A stretch of DNA of 64,000 nt. Origin: Acutalibacter sp. 1XD8-33 (GTDB taxonomy: Bacteria; Bacillota; Clostridia; Oscillospirales; Acutalibacteraceae). This document shows, one piece after another, positions 51,765 to 60,383 of this stretch (the stretch's first letter is position 1; each line of letters opens with the position of its first letter). The DNA lies in the NCBI RefSeq assembly GCF_003612555.1, contig NZ_RAZF01000001.1, positions 62,001-126,000 on the forward strand, in the 5' to 3' direction. The position numbers and the translations under genes are program-made. Below the pieces are notes generated by a model, which had not been told where the DNA came from, made no database searches, and was given only the letters and a program-made list of their open reading frames with translations.

Positions 51765-52940
51765 TTAAAAGAGCCGATCCAGGTCCTCTACCCGGGCGTA
51801 GGTGTTGGCGGCCATGGTGCTGTTCAGGAAGAGCAGGTCCGTGATGCCGTTTTCCTGACAGAACCCTGGCAGATTGCCCTCAAAACTGCGAAAATCAATA
51901 GCGTACACCTGGTCGAAGCTGGCCGCCAGAAAGGCCCCGATAGCGTTGCCGTAGGACTCTTTTACCAGGGCCAGCCTTCGGCCGGTTTGGGCGCTCTCAT
52001 TTACCACCCGCAGGCAGGGATTATCCCCCCACAGGAGCATACTGTAGCCCATAGAACTGTCGGTGCTGTTGATTCCCGCCAAGGGTGAAAAACTCTCTCC
52101 ATCATAGGAGACCTCGGCGGTGTAGGGGAATCCAGGCTCATACAGCTCGATCTGCTCCGGGTGGGTCTCCAGGGAGCTGTCCCCAGTCATCTGGTATAGA
52201 TAGCCCAGGAAGCCCGGATAGGAACTCTTGGTGAAGTCCGAGAGGGGGGCCGCCGGGACTCCCGCCTGGGAACAGAATACTTCATAGGCATAGTAGGCCC
52301 CCAGGGCGGTCCAGTGGGTGTCGGTGTTGAAGTAGATGGGCTCCTCCTTGTGCTGGTTCAGGGCGTCGTAGATGTCCACCGGGGTGACGCCGGAACCATA
52401 GCTCTGGTAGATGAAGGAGGTGTTCGCCCGCTGGGAGCCGCAGCCCAGGCCGTCCCGCAGGCGCTCCGGCAGGCCGAACTCGCTGTGGTTGGGCACCACC
52501 ATATTGTACACCCGTACCCCCGGCAGCTTTTCGGCGTAGCCGGAGATGGCCTGGGCGTAGGGCTGGGCGGACTCGTCATAGCCGTAGAACAGCTCGAAGG
52601 CCATGTTGTTCCAGATGTACAAGCCCTCGGAGAGGTAGCCGTCCTCGCCGTTGTCCGGGATCGGGCCGGGGGTGGGCGTGGGCTCCGGGGTAGGCTCGGG
52701 GGTGGGCGTGGGAGGCGCCGTGGGGGTGGGCGTGGGAGGCGCCGTGGGGGTGGGCGTAGGCGCGGCGGTGGGCAGAGCTGTGGGAGCGGGCGTCTCTATG
52801 GCGGCTCTGCCGCCGGACCCCGGTTCAAATTTCTTCCACAGCAGAAACCCGGCGGCGACAAGTCCGGCCAGGACGATGAGAACGGCGGCGATGAGCCAGG
52901 GCGCGCGGGAGGGCTCCGGGGCGCGGTGTCTAGCGGGCAT
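51765..52940 (-). CDS. DHHW-family surface protein (AlgX/AlgJ-like SGNH fold)
   Basis: 391 residues: one N-terminal membrane anchor (about 14-36, LIAAVLIVLAGLVAAGF), a Pro/Thr-rich spacer (about 50-93, repeated PTPTAP), then an extracellular domain with YFNTDTHWTALGAYYAYEVF (about 200-219), the Asp-x-His-Trp hallmark of DHHW proteins, and SMLLWGDNPCLRVV. Related SGNH-like proteins act in O-acetylation of surface polysaccharides. Here the domain is held on the outside of the cell through a long disordered linker. Substrate unknown. Upstream lies repeat A copy 3. Confidence 0.8.
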   Translation of the reverse strand: MPARHRAPEPSRAPWLIAAVLIVLAGLVAAGFLLWKKFEPGSGGRAAIETPAPTALPTAAPTPTPTAPPTPTPTAPPTPTPEPTPEPTPTPGPIPDNGEDGYLSEGLYIWNNMAFELFYGYDESAQPYAQAISGYAEKLPGVRVYNMVVPNHSEFGLPERLRDGLGCGSQRANTSFIYQSYGSGVTPVDIYDALNQHKEEPIYFNTDTHWTALGAYYAYEVFCSQAGVPAAPLSDFTKSSYPGFLGYLYQMTGDSSLETHPEQIELYEPGFPYTAEVSYDGESFSPLAGINSTDSSMGYSMLLWGDNPCLRVVNESAQTGRRLALVKESYGNAIGAFLAASFDQVYAIDFRSFEGNLPGFCQENGITDLLFLNSTMAANTYARVEDLDRLF

Positions 52941-53024
52941 GAGGATTCCCCCTTTTACAGATGATATGGATTATTATATAGGAAATCGGGGGAAAAGGCA
53001 AGGGGTTTGGGGAGAAGGAGGCTG

Positions 53025-53262
53025 GTCCGCGGTTTTTTGGGGACGATGTTTTGGCCGCTGGCAGGGAGGGGCTTCGCCCCCTCCACCCCCACCACCTTTT
53101 GAAAAAGGTGGACGAAAACTTTACCCTGGTTGGCTGAGAGCGCCCGCACCCAGCTTGACAGAGTTTTGCGAAGCAAAACTCATGACACACCGCGAAACCT
53201 AGCCTGCTCATTTCGCCTCGCTTGGCGCGGTGTGCCGGAGGCCTCCCACTACTCAAAAAAAT
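53025..53262. repeat. Dispersed repeat family A, copy 3
   Basis: Starts with GGTTTTTTGGGGACGATGTT, then hairpins GGGGGC/GCCCCC-like (near 53078), CCACCTTTTGAAAAAGGTGG (near 53093), core GGTGGACGAAAACTTTACCC, the GAGTTTTGCGAAGCAAAACTC-type hairpin (53161-53181; loop GCGAAGC), and the terminal GGAGGCCTCCCACTACTCAA. The terminus reaches into the thiT gene: its TGA (minus strand) is part of the repeat end. Confidence 0.8.
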
Positions 53263-53906
53263 TTTTTCAGGATAAACTTCCCGGCGAACTGCATTACCAG
53301 AGCCGCCGCAAGGCATGTGATCAGGATTTCCGGGAGCATATAGGCGCCGTTATAGCAGATGGAATAGATGAGGGCCAGACTGTTCCCCGTGAGGCCCCCA
53401 AGGCCCGGGAAGAACCCGGCCACCAGCTCCTGCATGTAGTTCACCTCCATGAATTGCGCCCACAGCAGCCAGCCGGAGAGGATGGAGGAAATGTAGCGCA
53501 GCAGCATGGCCACAAGACAGCCCAGGGTGAAGGCGGCGGGGTCGTTCTGGATCCTGTTCCGGAAAATTCCGGCCAGGCCCAGCACGGAAAAGGCCAGGAG
53601 ATAGTCTAAGAAGATGGAGCCCGCGATGGTGGCGCCGGAGATTCCCTTGAGCCCGTCCAGACCAAAGAGCAGTTGGAGCACGCTGAAGGTGAAGCCAGCC
53701 CCCAGGCCCCATCTGGTCCCGGCGCGGTAGGCGAAAAGCATCACGGGCAGCATGGAGCACAGGGTGACGGAGCCGCCCCAGGGCAGGTTCAGAAACTTTA
53801 CAAAGGAGAGCGCGGTGCCCAGGGCGATGAGTACCCCGGCCAGCACCAGATTGTAGACCCCGGTTTTTTTGGTTGGCGCGGGAGAGGGATTGGTTGTGTT
53901 GTTCAT
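53253..53906 (-). CDS. thiT: Thiamine ECF transporter S component
   Basis: 217 residues with six predicted membrane helices. The segment LGTALSFVKFLNLPWGGSVT then LCSMLPVMLFAYRAGTRWGL matches the thiamine-binding S component ThiT (helix 1 and loop regions with Trp and Gly-rich pocket). It binds thiamine outside the membrane and works with the shared ECF energising module, not in this window. A TPP riboswitch and terminator precede it, consistent with repression by thiamine pyrophosphate. ATG 53906 follows AAAGGA. The C-terminus ends KKFF and stop inside a family A repeat. Confidence 0.92.
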   Translation of the reverse strand: MNNTTNPSPAPTKKTGVYNLVLAGVLIALGTALSFVKFLNLPWGGSVTLCSMLPVMLFAYRAGTRWGLGAGFTFSVLQLLFGLDGLKGISGATIAGSIFLDYLLAFSVLGLAGIFRNRIQNDPAAFTLGCLVAMLLRYISSILSGWLLWAQFMEVNYMQELVAGFFPGLGGLTGNSLALIYSICYNGAYMLPEILITCLAAALVMQFAGKFILKKFF

Positions 53907-53935
53907 ATAAATTGTCCTTTCCAGAAAATTATTCT

Positions 53936-53983
53936 TTGAAAAATGAAAAGCGCCGCCTGGATTTTCTCCAGACGGCGCGCAGC
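53936..53983 (-). terminator. Riboswitch expression-platform terminator
   Basis: On the minus strand GCGCCGTCTGGA pairs with TCCAGGCGGCGC around GAAAA, followed by TTTTCATTTTT. It lies between the TPP aptamer and thiT, so ligand binding would favour its formation. Confidence 0.85.
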
Positions 53984-54055
53984 GCATTTTCCGCAAAGGA
54001 CAAGGGACTTTCCGGCCCCCGGAACGCCTGGCCCCGCTCCCCTGTTGAGAAAATG

Positions 54056-54150
54056 AAATGCTTCCTCCGTCGGTATGATCCGCATCAGGTTCGTAGGGTT
54101 TAAGCTCGAAGCTCCTCTCAGCCCGCACCGGGTTCGCTCCCGCTCTTCCA
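54056..54150 (-). promoter_or_regulatory. TPP riboswitch (THI element)
   Basis: On the minus strand the conserved pieces appear in order: GGTGCGGGCTGAGAGG, then ACCCTACGAACCTGATGCGG and ATCATACCGACGGAGGAAG. These match the CUGAGA, GAACCUGAU and GGAUnAUnCCnnCGnAGGGA blocks of the TPP aptamer. It controls thiT. Confidence 0.95.
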
Positions 54151-54183
54151 CGCGGATCAACCATCGCTGGCGGATCGCGGCAA

Positions 54184-54231
54184 GAGTTTGCGAAGCAAAC
54201 TCGGATACTTCATGGAACGCAGTTCCATGAA
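54184..54231. repeat. Two perfect hairpins upstream of TPP riboswitch
   Basis: GAGTTTGCGAAGCAAACTC (54184-54202) with the GCGAAGC apex also seen in family A repeats, and a second 23-bp hairpin (54209-54231) with arms TTCATGGAAC. They lie just 5' of the riboswitch on the minus strand, between it and its presumed promoter; no standard promoter could be fixed there. Confidence 0.75.
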
Positions 54232-54306
54232 CGTATAGGACACCCCTGCTTTTCACTTTTCGACATTCATTTTAAATCAAGAGAGAGGTTTTGTCAAGTT
54301 AGCCCT

Positions 54307-54359
54307 TGCATTTTGTCCCCGGATAGGGTATTATAAGTTTATAAAGAGTTTATAAACTT
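54307..54359 (+). promoter_or_regulatory. Promoter with overlapping LacI-type operator
   Basis: TTGCAT (54307-54312), 17 bp, TATTAT (54330-54335), then a perfect inverted repeat with 11-bp arms AAGTTTATAAA separated by GAG (54335-54359), overlapping the -10 element and transcription start. It is placed for autorepression of the LacI-family gene at 54377. Confidence 0.8.
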
Positions 54360-54376
54360 GCTGGGGTGTTTACCAT

Positions 54377-55471
54377 ATGAAAGCAAAAGACCTTGCAAAA
54401 AAACTAGGGGTTTCGCCCGCCACGATCTCTCTGGTGCTGAACAATAAGCCAGGAATCAGCGATTCTCTGCGGAAAAGCCTCCTGGAAAAGATACAGGAGC
54501 TGGGCCACGGGGAAATGCTCTGCCAGTCCTGCCGGGACGGCGTGGGGCCAGAGGCCAGGCCTGCGCCCCAGGAAAAGGAAAAGCCTGGGGGCTGTGCCTG
54601 CGATGTGATCGCCTATATCATTACCGATGACTTCTTCGCGGATCGGAACGATCCCTATAACTTTTTTTCCGGCGTGATGGCTGGTGTGGAGGCGGAGGCC
54701 TGGGAGAACGACTGCTGCCTGATGATGGTCCACAGAAACCGGTATAAAAACCTGAGCTTGGCCGAGCAGCTGCGGCGCACGGGAAATGTGGTGGGAGCGA
54801 TTGTGCATCCCTGCCGGCTGACAAAAGAACTGGAACGGGATGTGGAGTCCAGCGGCATACCGTTTGTCTTTATGGATACATATACGTCAATCGGTTGGGA
54901 ACCGCCCAGCGTATGCATCAGCAACCGGCAGGGGATTTTTAGTGTGGTAAATTACCTGAAGGAAATGGGGCATAAAGAGATCGGCTTTACATACAGCGGC
55001 TGGCAGGGCCAGGTGCGGGAGGACCGCAGGAAATGTTATCAGCAGGCTCTGAAGGAGCTGGGGCTGGAGGACCGGCCGGAATTCTACTTCTGCTCTGGCA
55101 CAGGGGAGGACCTGTTTGAATATCAGCGGCTGGTGGAGGCTTTTCAGAGCGCCAAAGCGCTGCCCACGGCCTTGGTTTGCGAGAATGACCGGCAGGCCTG
55201 GCGGGCGGTGAAAGCCCTGAATCAAATTGGCAAGAAGGTGCCGGAGGACGTATCCGTCACGGGCTTTGACGATCAGCCCCTCTGCACCCAGATCAAGCCC
55301 AATCTCACCAGCGTACGCAATTCCCCCCAGCTGATGGGCCGGGAGTGTGTGCTTCTGCTGAAAAATCTGATCCGCCTTCGGGAGCTGGGCGAGAAGGACC
55401 CCTGGCTGCGCTATGAGCTGCCCGCCCGGCTGGTGGTGCGGGACAGTGTGAAAAACTTGAATGAAAAATAG
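54377..55471 (+). CDS. LacI/GalR-family transcriptional regulator
   Basis: 364 residues. N-terminal HTH MKAKDLAKKLGVSPATISLV with hinge helix region NNKPGISDSLRKSLLEKI; then a periplasmic-binding-protein-like ligand domain (about 75-350) with NFFSGVMAGVEAEAWENDCC, AIVHPCRLTKEL, GHKEIGFTYSGWQGQVREDR and VTGFDDQPLCTQIKPNLTSV, the classic C-terminal LacI signature. A short insert (about 48-75, CQSCRDGVGPEARPAPQEKE) separates the domains. The operator just upstream argues for autoregulation; the effector and other targets are unknown, and no metabolic operon adjoins. Confidence 0.92.
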   Translation: MKAKDLAKKLGVSPATISLVLNNKPGISDSLRKSLLEKIQELGHGEMLCQSCRDGVGPEARPAPQEKEKPGGCACDVIAYIITDDFFADRNDPYNFFSGVMAGVEAEAWENDCCLMMVHRNRYKNLSLAEQLRRTGNVVGAIVHPCRLTKELERDVESSGIPFVFMDTYTSIGWEPPSVCISNRQGIFSVVNYLKEMGHKEIGFTYSGWQGQVREDRRKCYQQALKELGLEDRPEFYFCSGTGEDLFEYQRLVEAFQSAKALPTALVCENDRQAWRAVKALNQIGKKVPEDVSVTGFDDQPLCTQIKPNLTSVRNSPQLMGRECVLLLKNLIRLRELGEKDPWLRYELPARLVVRDSVKNLNEK

Positions 55472-55555
55472 GTAATAATGAATATACGTATTCTGGAATC
55501 GGGGAAAAGGTTTGTTCTCAGGGAAAATATTAACTTTTTTGTAACCCTTTTCGCC

Positions 55556-55584
55556 TTGACCTCAACTATAGAGGGGAGTATAAT
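55556..55584 (+). promoter_or_regulatory. Sigma-A promoter for lipoprotein gene
   Basis: TTGACC (55556-55561), 17 bp, TATAAT (55579-55584), about 75 bases before the ATG at 55660. Confidence 0.8.
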
Positions 55585-55659
55585 GCCAATTGGCCCGGTA
55601 AATCGTCTGAAAGCTGGGCGCTGCCTGCATCAAAAGAAAATGAAGAAAGGTGATTGCGT

Positions 55660-56118
55660 ATGAAAAAGAATCTGGTTCGGATTTTGGCCGGGGTTATGGC
55701 GCTGGTAATGGTGCTGAGCCTGGCGGCCTGCGGCGGAAAGCCGGAGGGCGGCAAGAACGCCGACGGCAAGTATGTTTCCATCCAGGCTTTTCTGGAGGAC
55801 CCGGAGGTTAAGCCCGAGATCGACGCCATAATTGAGACGCTGCTGTCCAGCGATTCTGGAATGTCCGCTGCGGTAACCGGCGAAGGGGAAAAGCTGGTGT
55901 ATACATTTACTTTCTCTGAGGAGATTCTGCCCGAGGGCACCGACTTGGAGACAATCAAAACCGCCCTGGAGACGAATATGGGCACAGTGACTTCCACATT
56001 TGAGGGGATTGCCGCTGAGATTGCCAACGTGGTGGATGTGAAGGATCCCAAGGTTGTGGTAACCTATGAGACTTCCGGCGGTGAAGAGATCTATAGCGAA
56101 GAGTTCAGCGCGAAATAA
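55660..56118 (+). CDS. Small lipoprotein, DUF4854-like
   Basis: 152 residues. Lipoprotein signal peptide MKKNLVRILAGVMALVMVLS then lipobox LAAC (Cys about 24), followed by GGKPEGGKNADGKY and a compact domain of two similar halves: acidic helix (VKPEIDAIIETLL) and strands (KLVYTFTFSEEILPEGTDLE), ending KVVVTYETSGGEEIYSEEF. This layout matches the clostridial DUF4854 family of unknown role. It is anchored to the outer face of the membrane. ATG 55660 follows AAAGGTGAT; a strong own promoter precedes it. Confidence 0.85.
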   Translation: MKKNLVRILAGVMALVMVLSLAACGGKPEGGKNADGKYVSIQAFLEDPEVKPEIDAIIETLLSSDSGMSAAVTGEGEKLVYTFTFSEEILPEGTDLETIKTALETNMGTVTSTFEGIAAEIANVVDVKDPKVVVTYETSGGEEIYSEEFSAK

Positions 56119-56165
56119 CGCGATCGGCGAATAAGGACGAAAAATCGAAAAGACAGAATGAAAAC

Positions 56166-56203
56166 CAGAAAAGCCGCAGGGAGAAGTCCCTGCGGCTTTT
56201 CGT
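56166..56203. terminator. Bidirectional terminator
   Basis: AAAAGCCGCAGGGA pairs with TCCCTGCGGCTTTT around GAAG, a near-perfect stem flanked by A and T runs. It serves the lipoprotein gene on the plus strand and argS on the minus strand. Confidence 0.9.
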
Positions 56204-56210
56204 TTTGGAC

Positions 56211-57896
56211 TTACATCTGCTCCGGCGCGGTCACCTTGAACAGGGCCAGGGCGTTTTCGATCACTGTTTTGGCGGCACCGCACAGGCAGAGCCGGGCGGC
56301 GGTGAGGGAGGGCTCTACGCCCTTTACCCGGCAGGTATTGTAGAATTTATGGAATAAAGTGGACAGATTCAATACATACCGGGTAATCCGGGCGGGGTCC
56401 ATATTCCGGGCGGCGTTTGCCACCTCGTCCGTAAACCCAGAAAGATAGCGGATCAGCTCCACCTCCTCCGGAGCGGTGAGCAGAAGGAGCTCTTCGGGTT
56501 CGCAGTGCCGGGGCCGGATGCCGTCCGCCGCCAGATTCCGCAGGATGCTGCAAATTCTTGCGTGGGCATACTGCACGTAGTAGACCGGGTTCTGGGCGTC
56601 CTCTTTCACCGCAAGATCCAGGTCGAAGTCGATACGGGTGTTGGGCTCATAGGAGTTGAAAAGAAAACGAGCCGCGTCGATGGGAACCTCGTCCAACAGG
56701 TTCGCCATGGTGATGGCCTTGCCGCTGCGTTTCGAGAGCTTTACGGCCTCCCCGTCCCGCACCAGGCTCACCATCTGCATGAGCACCACCTTCAAACGGT
56801 TGGGGTCGATGCCCAGAGCCGCGATGGCGGCCTTCAGCCGGGGGACATAGCCGTGGTGGTCGGCCCCCAGCACATTGATGGCCGTGTCAAAATTCCGGGT
56901 CACCAGCTTGTTATAGTGATAGGCGATGTCCGGCACCACATAGGTGGGCACGCCGTTGGAGCGCACCAGCACGAAATCCTCCGAGCCAAAGGGCTCTCCC
57001 CGGAACCAGAGGGCTTCCTCTTTTTCATAGGTGCAGCCCTTCTCCTTGAGAAGTTGGATCACCCGGTCCACCGCGCCACTCTCGTGGAGGGAGGACTCGT
57101 GGAACCAGTTGTCATATTCCACCCGGTAGCGCTGGAGATCATCGTGGAGCACCTGGATGTTTTTGGGAATGGCATAGGCGATGAGGGCCTTGCGCCGGGA
57201 CTCGCTGTCCAGGTTCACGAGCTCGTCTCCATGGACTTCCGAGAAAGCCTGGGCGTTTTCCGTCACATCCGCGCCCAGATAGCCGTCCTCCGGGAAGGGG
57301 AAATCCGGCTGGAAGAGCTGCATATACCGGGCCTCGATGGACAGGCCGTAGCGGTTTACCTGGTTGCCCGCGTCGTTCACATAGAACTCCCGCTCTACTC
57401 GATAGCCGGCAACCGCCAACGTGGCGGAGAGGGCGTCTCCCAGCACGCCGCCCCGGGCGTTGCCGATGTGCATGGGCCCGGTGGGGTTGGCAGAGACGTA
57501 TTCCACCAGTACCCGCTGGCCCTGGCCCAGGCGGCTTCTGCCATAATTCGGGCCCAGAGCCTCAATATCCTGGAGGATTTTTCCGTAAAAAGAGGGGGCA
57601 TAGGTGAAGTTCAGGAAGCCGGGCCCGGCGGTTTCGCATTTAGAGAAAAGGGTGCCCTCCAGATTCAGATGGGCCTGGATGGCTTCGGCGATTTTCCGGG
57701 GGGCGGCGTGGAAAGCCCGGGCCCCGGCCATGGCGGCGTTGCAGGACCAATCCCCATGGGCCCGGTCGGCGGGGACCTCCAGGGCGAAGCCGGGAAGCTC
57801 CGCCGGGGGCAGTTCCCCTGCGGCGATCGCTTGGGTCATGGCCTGGGAGACAGCCTCCCGCAGCTGCTGCCGGGCTTTTTCAACGAGTTGGGACAT
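56211..57896 (-). CDS. argS: Arginyl-tRNA synthetase
   Basis: 561 residues, complete. HIGH-type motif in NPTGPMHIGNARGGVLGDAL (about 130), the tRNA-binding N-terminal additional domain (1-110), VLGADHHGYVPRLKAAI (about 335), KMSKS-like VKLSKRSGKAIT (about 378) and the DALR anticodon domain at the end (VQYAHARICSILRNL). It charges tRNA-Arg. It is the last gene of the operon ddl-murI-ywiB-argS; argS next to ywiB is a familiar Firmicutes arrangement. Confidence 0.96.
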   Translation of the reverse strand: MSQLVEKARQQLREAVSQAMTQAIAAGELPPAELPGFALEVPADRAHGDWSCNAAMAGARAFHAAPRKIAEAIQAHLNLEGTLFSKCETAGPGFLNFTYAPSFYGKILQDIEALGPNYGRSRLGQGQRVLVEYVSANPTGPMHIGNARGGVLGDALSATLAVAGYRVEREFYVNDAGNQVNRYGLSIEARYMQLFQPDFPFPEDGYLGADVTENAQAFSEVHGDELVNLDSESRRKALIAYAIPKNIQVLHDDLQRYRVEYDNWFHESSLHESGAVDRVIQLLKEKGCTYEKEEALWFRGEPFGSEDFVLVRSNGVPTYVVPDIAYHYNKLVTRNFDTAINVLGADHHGYVPRLKAAIAALGIDPNRLKVVLMQMVSLVRDGEAVKLSKRSGKAITMANLLDEVPIDAARFLFNSYEPNTRIDFDLDLAVKEDAQNPVYYVQYAHARICSILRNLAADGIRPRHCEPEELLLLTAPEEVELIRYLSGFTDEVANAARNMDPARITRYVLNLSTLFHKFYNTCRVKGVEPSLTAARLCLCGAAKTVIENALALFKVTAPEQM

Positions 57897-57959
57897 GATA
57901 TTTTCTTCCTCTCTATTTTAGACGTTTGGTGAGTCTCTATAATGGATGGTCCATGCCGG

Positions 57960-58394
57960 CTACAGCCCTATCGGGGGCAGAGGGGTGACCTCCACCCGGA
58001 GTTCATTGCGGCTGGACAGGTTGGAGTCGATGTCCAGGGTGTACTTGATTTCCAGGGAACCGCCGGTATGGTCCAGGGCGGACCGGAGCTCGCTGGTGAA
58101 AACCCCTACTGTCATGGAGCCGAAGCCCGTGTCATATAGGCACAGATGCCGCCGGCCCTTTTCCAAAATTAGCCGGGTGGTGGAACCAGCCCGCATCATG
58201 GTGACCTTGCCGGGCTCCACCTTCAGCACCGCCGTGTGGGAGAGCCGGGCGTCCTCCTCATCGTACTCTTTATAAGCGATAAACTGAACTCCATCCCGTT
58301 CCTTGTAGGTGCCCACGGTGGAAAGGGTGATCTCTCCGGTGTCCTCCTCGTAGATCTGCTTTCCCTTGATATTGATGGTATAGTCCTCTTTCAT
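57960..58394 (-). CDS. DUF1934 protein (YwiB-like)
   Basis: 144 residues, beta-rich: KEDYTINIKGKQIYEEDTGE at the start, AYKEYDEEDARLSHTAVLKV in the middle and LEIKYTLDIDSNLSSRNELR near the end. This matches the lipocalin-like DUF1934/YwiB family, usually found beside argS; function unknown. Located 63 bases before argS in the same operon. Confidence 0.85.
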   Translation of the reverse strand: MKEDYTINIKGKQIYEEDTGEITLSTVGTYKERDGVQFIAYKEYDEEDARLSHTAVLKVEPGKVTMMRAGSTTRLILEKGRRHLCLYDTGFGSMTVGVFTSELRSALDHTGGSLEIKYTLDIDSNLSSRNELRVEVTPLPPIGL

Positions 58395-58436
58395 TTCCCG
58401 CCCTCCTTTTCACTAAAACAGGGGCTTCTTTTTGTG

Positions 58437-59243
58437 TCAGTACTTTTCAATGTCCACACGGGTTCCCTCTACCGGATGGCCTAAAAAGAGCTTTGCCGCA
58501 GCGGAGAAGTTTTCCGGCGCGTCGGTAACGTAATATTGGGCCTGACGGGGAATGCCCGGCGGACAGAGCAGATCCTTTTCCCGGAGAGCCTCCCCCAGGG
58601 CCAGAGCGGCTTCTTTGCCGCTGTCAATCAGCGTGACGCCGGGCCCCATCACGCGGCTGATGGCCAGGCTGAGCAGGGGATAATGGGTGCAGCCCAGAAT
58701 CAGCACGTCCACCCCGGCCTCCCGGAGGGAAGCCAGATACCGCTCCGCCACCAGCAGGGTTACCGGGTCCTCCGGAGAGACGAAGCCGCTCTCCACTAGA
58801 GGGACGAACAGGGGGCAGGCCATGGGGTAGACCTGGACCGCCGGGTCCGCCGTTTTCAGGGCCTGGACATAGGCTCCGCTGTGGATAGAGGCATTGGTGC
58901 CGGTGACGCCCACCTTCCCGTTTCGAGTGGCTCTGGCGGCGGCCCGGGCCGTGGGGGCCACCACGTCGAAATAGGGGACCGGCAACTGTGCCCCGATGTC
59001 TGCCGAGGTAGAGCTCACCGTACCGCAGGCGGCCAGAACGGCCTTTACGTCATGAGCGATCAGGAAAGCCATGTCCTGGCGAGCGTAGCGCCGCACGGCC
59101 TCCCGGCTTCGGGTGCCGTAAGGGACCCGGCCTGTGTCCCCAAAATAGACCACGCTCTCTCCGGGCAGGATCTCCTCCAGTTCCCTTACCGCCGTAAGCC
59201 CCCCCAGGCCGGAGTCGAATACGCCGATGGGCCGCTTATCCAT
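58437..59243 (-). CDS. murI: Glutamate racemase
   Basis: 268 residues: PIGVFDSGLGGLTAVREL (5-22), VYFGDTGRVPYGTRS (about 32), first catalytic cysteine in LAACGTVSS (about 73; the canonical form is ACNTAS) and second in LILGCTHYPLL (about 183). It makes D-glutamate for peptidoglycan. It overlaps ddl by 8 bases, so cell-wall precursor genes are coupled. Confidence 0.94.
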   Translation of the reverse strand: MDKRPIGVFDSGLGGLTAVRELEEILPGESVVYFGDTGRVPYGTRSREAVRRYARQDMAFLIAHDVKAVLAACGTVSSTSADIGAQLPVPYFDVVAPTARAAARATRNGKVGVTGTNASIHSGAYVQALKTADPAVQVYPMACPLFVPLVESGFVSPEDPVTLLVAERYLASLREAGVDVLILGCTHYPLLSLAISRVMGPGVTLIDSGKEAALALGEALREKDLLCPPGIPRQAQYYVTDAPENFSAAAKLFLGHPVEGTRVDIEKY

Positions 59244-60306
59244 GGGGGTTTCCCGCCCTCTCCAGGGCCAATTCTACCAGCCGGTCCAGCAGCTCGCCAT
59301 AGGAGTACCCCTCGGCCATCCACAGTTTGGGGTACATGCTGATAGAGGTAAAGCCCGGCAGGGTGTTGATCTCGTTGAGCACCACCTTGTTTTCCGGGGT
59401 GACGAAGAAGTCCACCCGGGCAAGGCCCTGGCATCCCATCAGGCGGTAGGCCCGCAGGGCAGTCTCCCGGATCTCCTCCGCCACGGTCTCGGGGATGCGT
59501 GCGGGGATATAGAGCTGGCTGGTGCCGTTGATGTATTTGTCGTCGTAGTCGTAGAACTGGGCGGAGGCGCCGATCTCGCCGATCATGGAGGCTTTTGCAT
59601 CTACCCGGCTGCCCAGCACCGCGCATTCCACCTCTTGTCCCTGCACCCCCTCCTCGACTACGACCTTGCCGTCCTCCCGGGCGGCCTTCTTGATGGCGGC
59701 GTCCAGCTCCTCGGGAGCCTCCACCTTGCTGACCCCTACAGAGGAGCCGGCATTGGCGGGCTTCACGAACACGGGGAAGTTGAGCCGGGCCTGGATTTTG
59801 TTGTGGATGGTTTCCGGGGCCACTTCATAGCGCTGGGAATAGAACCACAGGTAGTGGGCCTGTGGAATGTCTCCGGCGGAAAGCAGGGTGTGGGTGACAG
59901 CCTTATCCATACAGGCTGCGGAGCTAAGCACTCCGCAGCCCACATAGGGGATACCGGAAAGCTGGAACAGCCCCTGGATGGAGCCGTCCTCGCCATTTTT
60001 GCCATGAAGGGCAGGGAGGAGGCAGTCCAGCCGGATAATTTTGCCGCCGTCTGCCACCAGGCCATGAATGCTGGGATCAGGGGCAAGGAAAGCGGGAGTG
60101 GAGTTCTGCGGCCAGGAGCCGTCTGCGAGGCCGGAAACCGGGCCCTCATAGAGAAGCCAGCGGCCCTCCTTGGTGATGCCGACCGGGTAGATCTGATATT
60201 TTTCCGTGTCCAGGTTTTTCAGGATGGAGCCGGCGGACATAAGGGAAACCTCGTGTTCGGAGGACTGGCCGCCGAAAATAACGCCCAGGCAGATTTTTTC
60301 GCTCAT
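59236..60306 (-). CDS. ddl: D-alanine--D-alanine ligase
   Basis: 356 residues: CLGVIFGGQSSEHEVSLMSA at the N-terminus (GGxSxEHEVS signature), FPVFVKPANAGSSVGVSKVE (about 180, ATP-grasp), ARVDFFVTPENKVVLNEINT with LPGFTSISMYPKL (about 300-330). It joins two D-Ala for the peptidoglycan pentapeptide. ATG 60306 is chosen; GTG 60315 is an alternative. The promoter at 60384-60412 drives the whole ddl-murI-ywiB-argS operon. Confidence 0.95.
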   Translation of the reverse strand: MSEKICLGVIFGGQSSEHEVSLMSAGSILKNLDTEKYQIYPVGITKEGRWLLYEGPVSGLADGSWPQNSTPAFLAPDPSIHGLVADGGKIIRLDCLLPALHGKNGEDGSIQGLFQLSGIPYVGCGVLSSAACMDKAVTHTLLSAGDIPQAHYLWFYSQRYEVAPETIHNKIQARLNFPVFVKPANAGSSVGVSKVEAPEELDAAIKKAAREDGKVVVEEGVQGQEVECAVLGSRVDAKASMIGEIGASAQFYDYDDKYINGTSQLYIPARIPETVAEEIRETALRAYRLMGCQGLARVDFFVTPENKVVLNEINTLPGFTSISMYPKLWMAEGYSYGELLDRLVELALERAGNPHG

Positions 60307-60383
60307 GAGTATCACGCTCGATTCTTAAAAATATAAATATTTCCAGCTATCTAGCTATATCTATGCTCTGGTCCATCCCCGTC

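Noticed and set aside
53907-54164. Extension of thiT upstream through the riboswitch
   Set aside because: It would translate the TPP aptamer; ATG 53906 has a ribosome binding site and the normal S-component start.
56505-57932. 475-codon plus-strand frame antisense to argS
   Set aside because: Shadow of a fully conserved argS; composition is typical of antisense translation of GC-rich genes.
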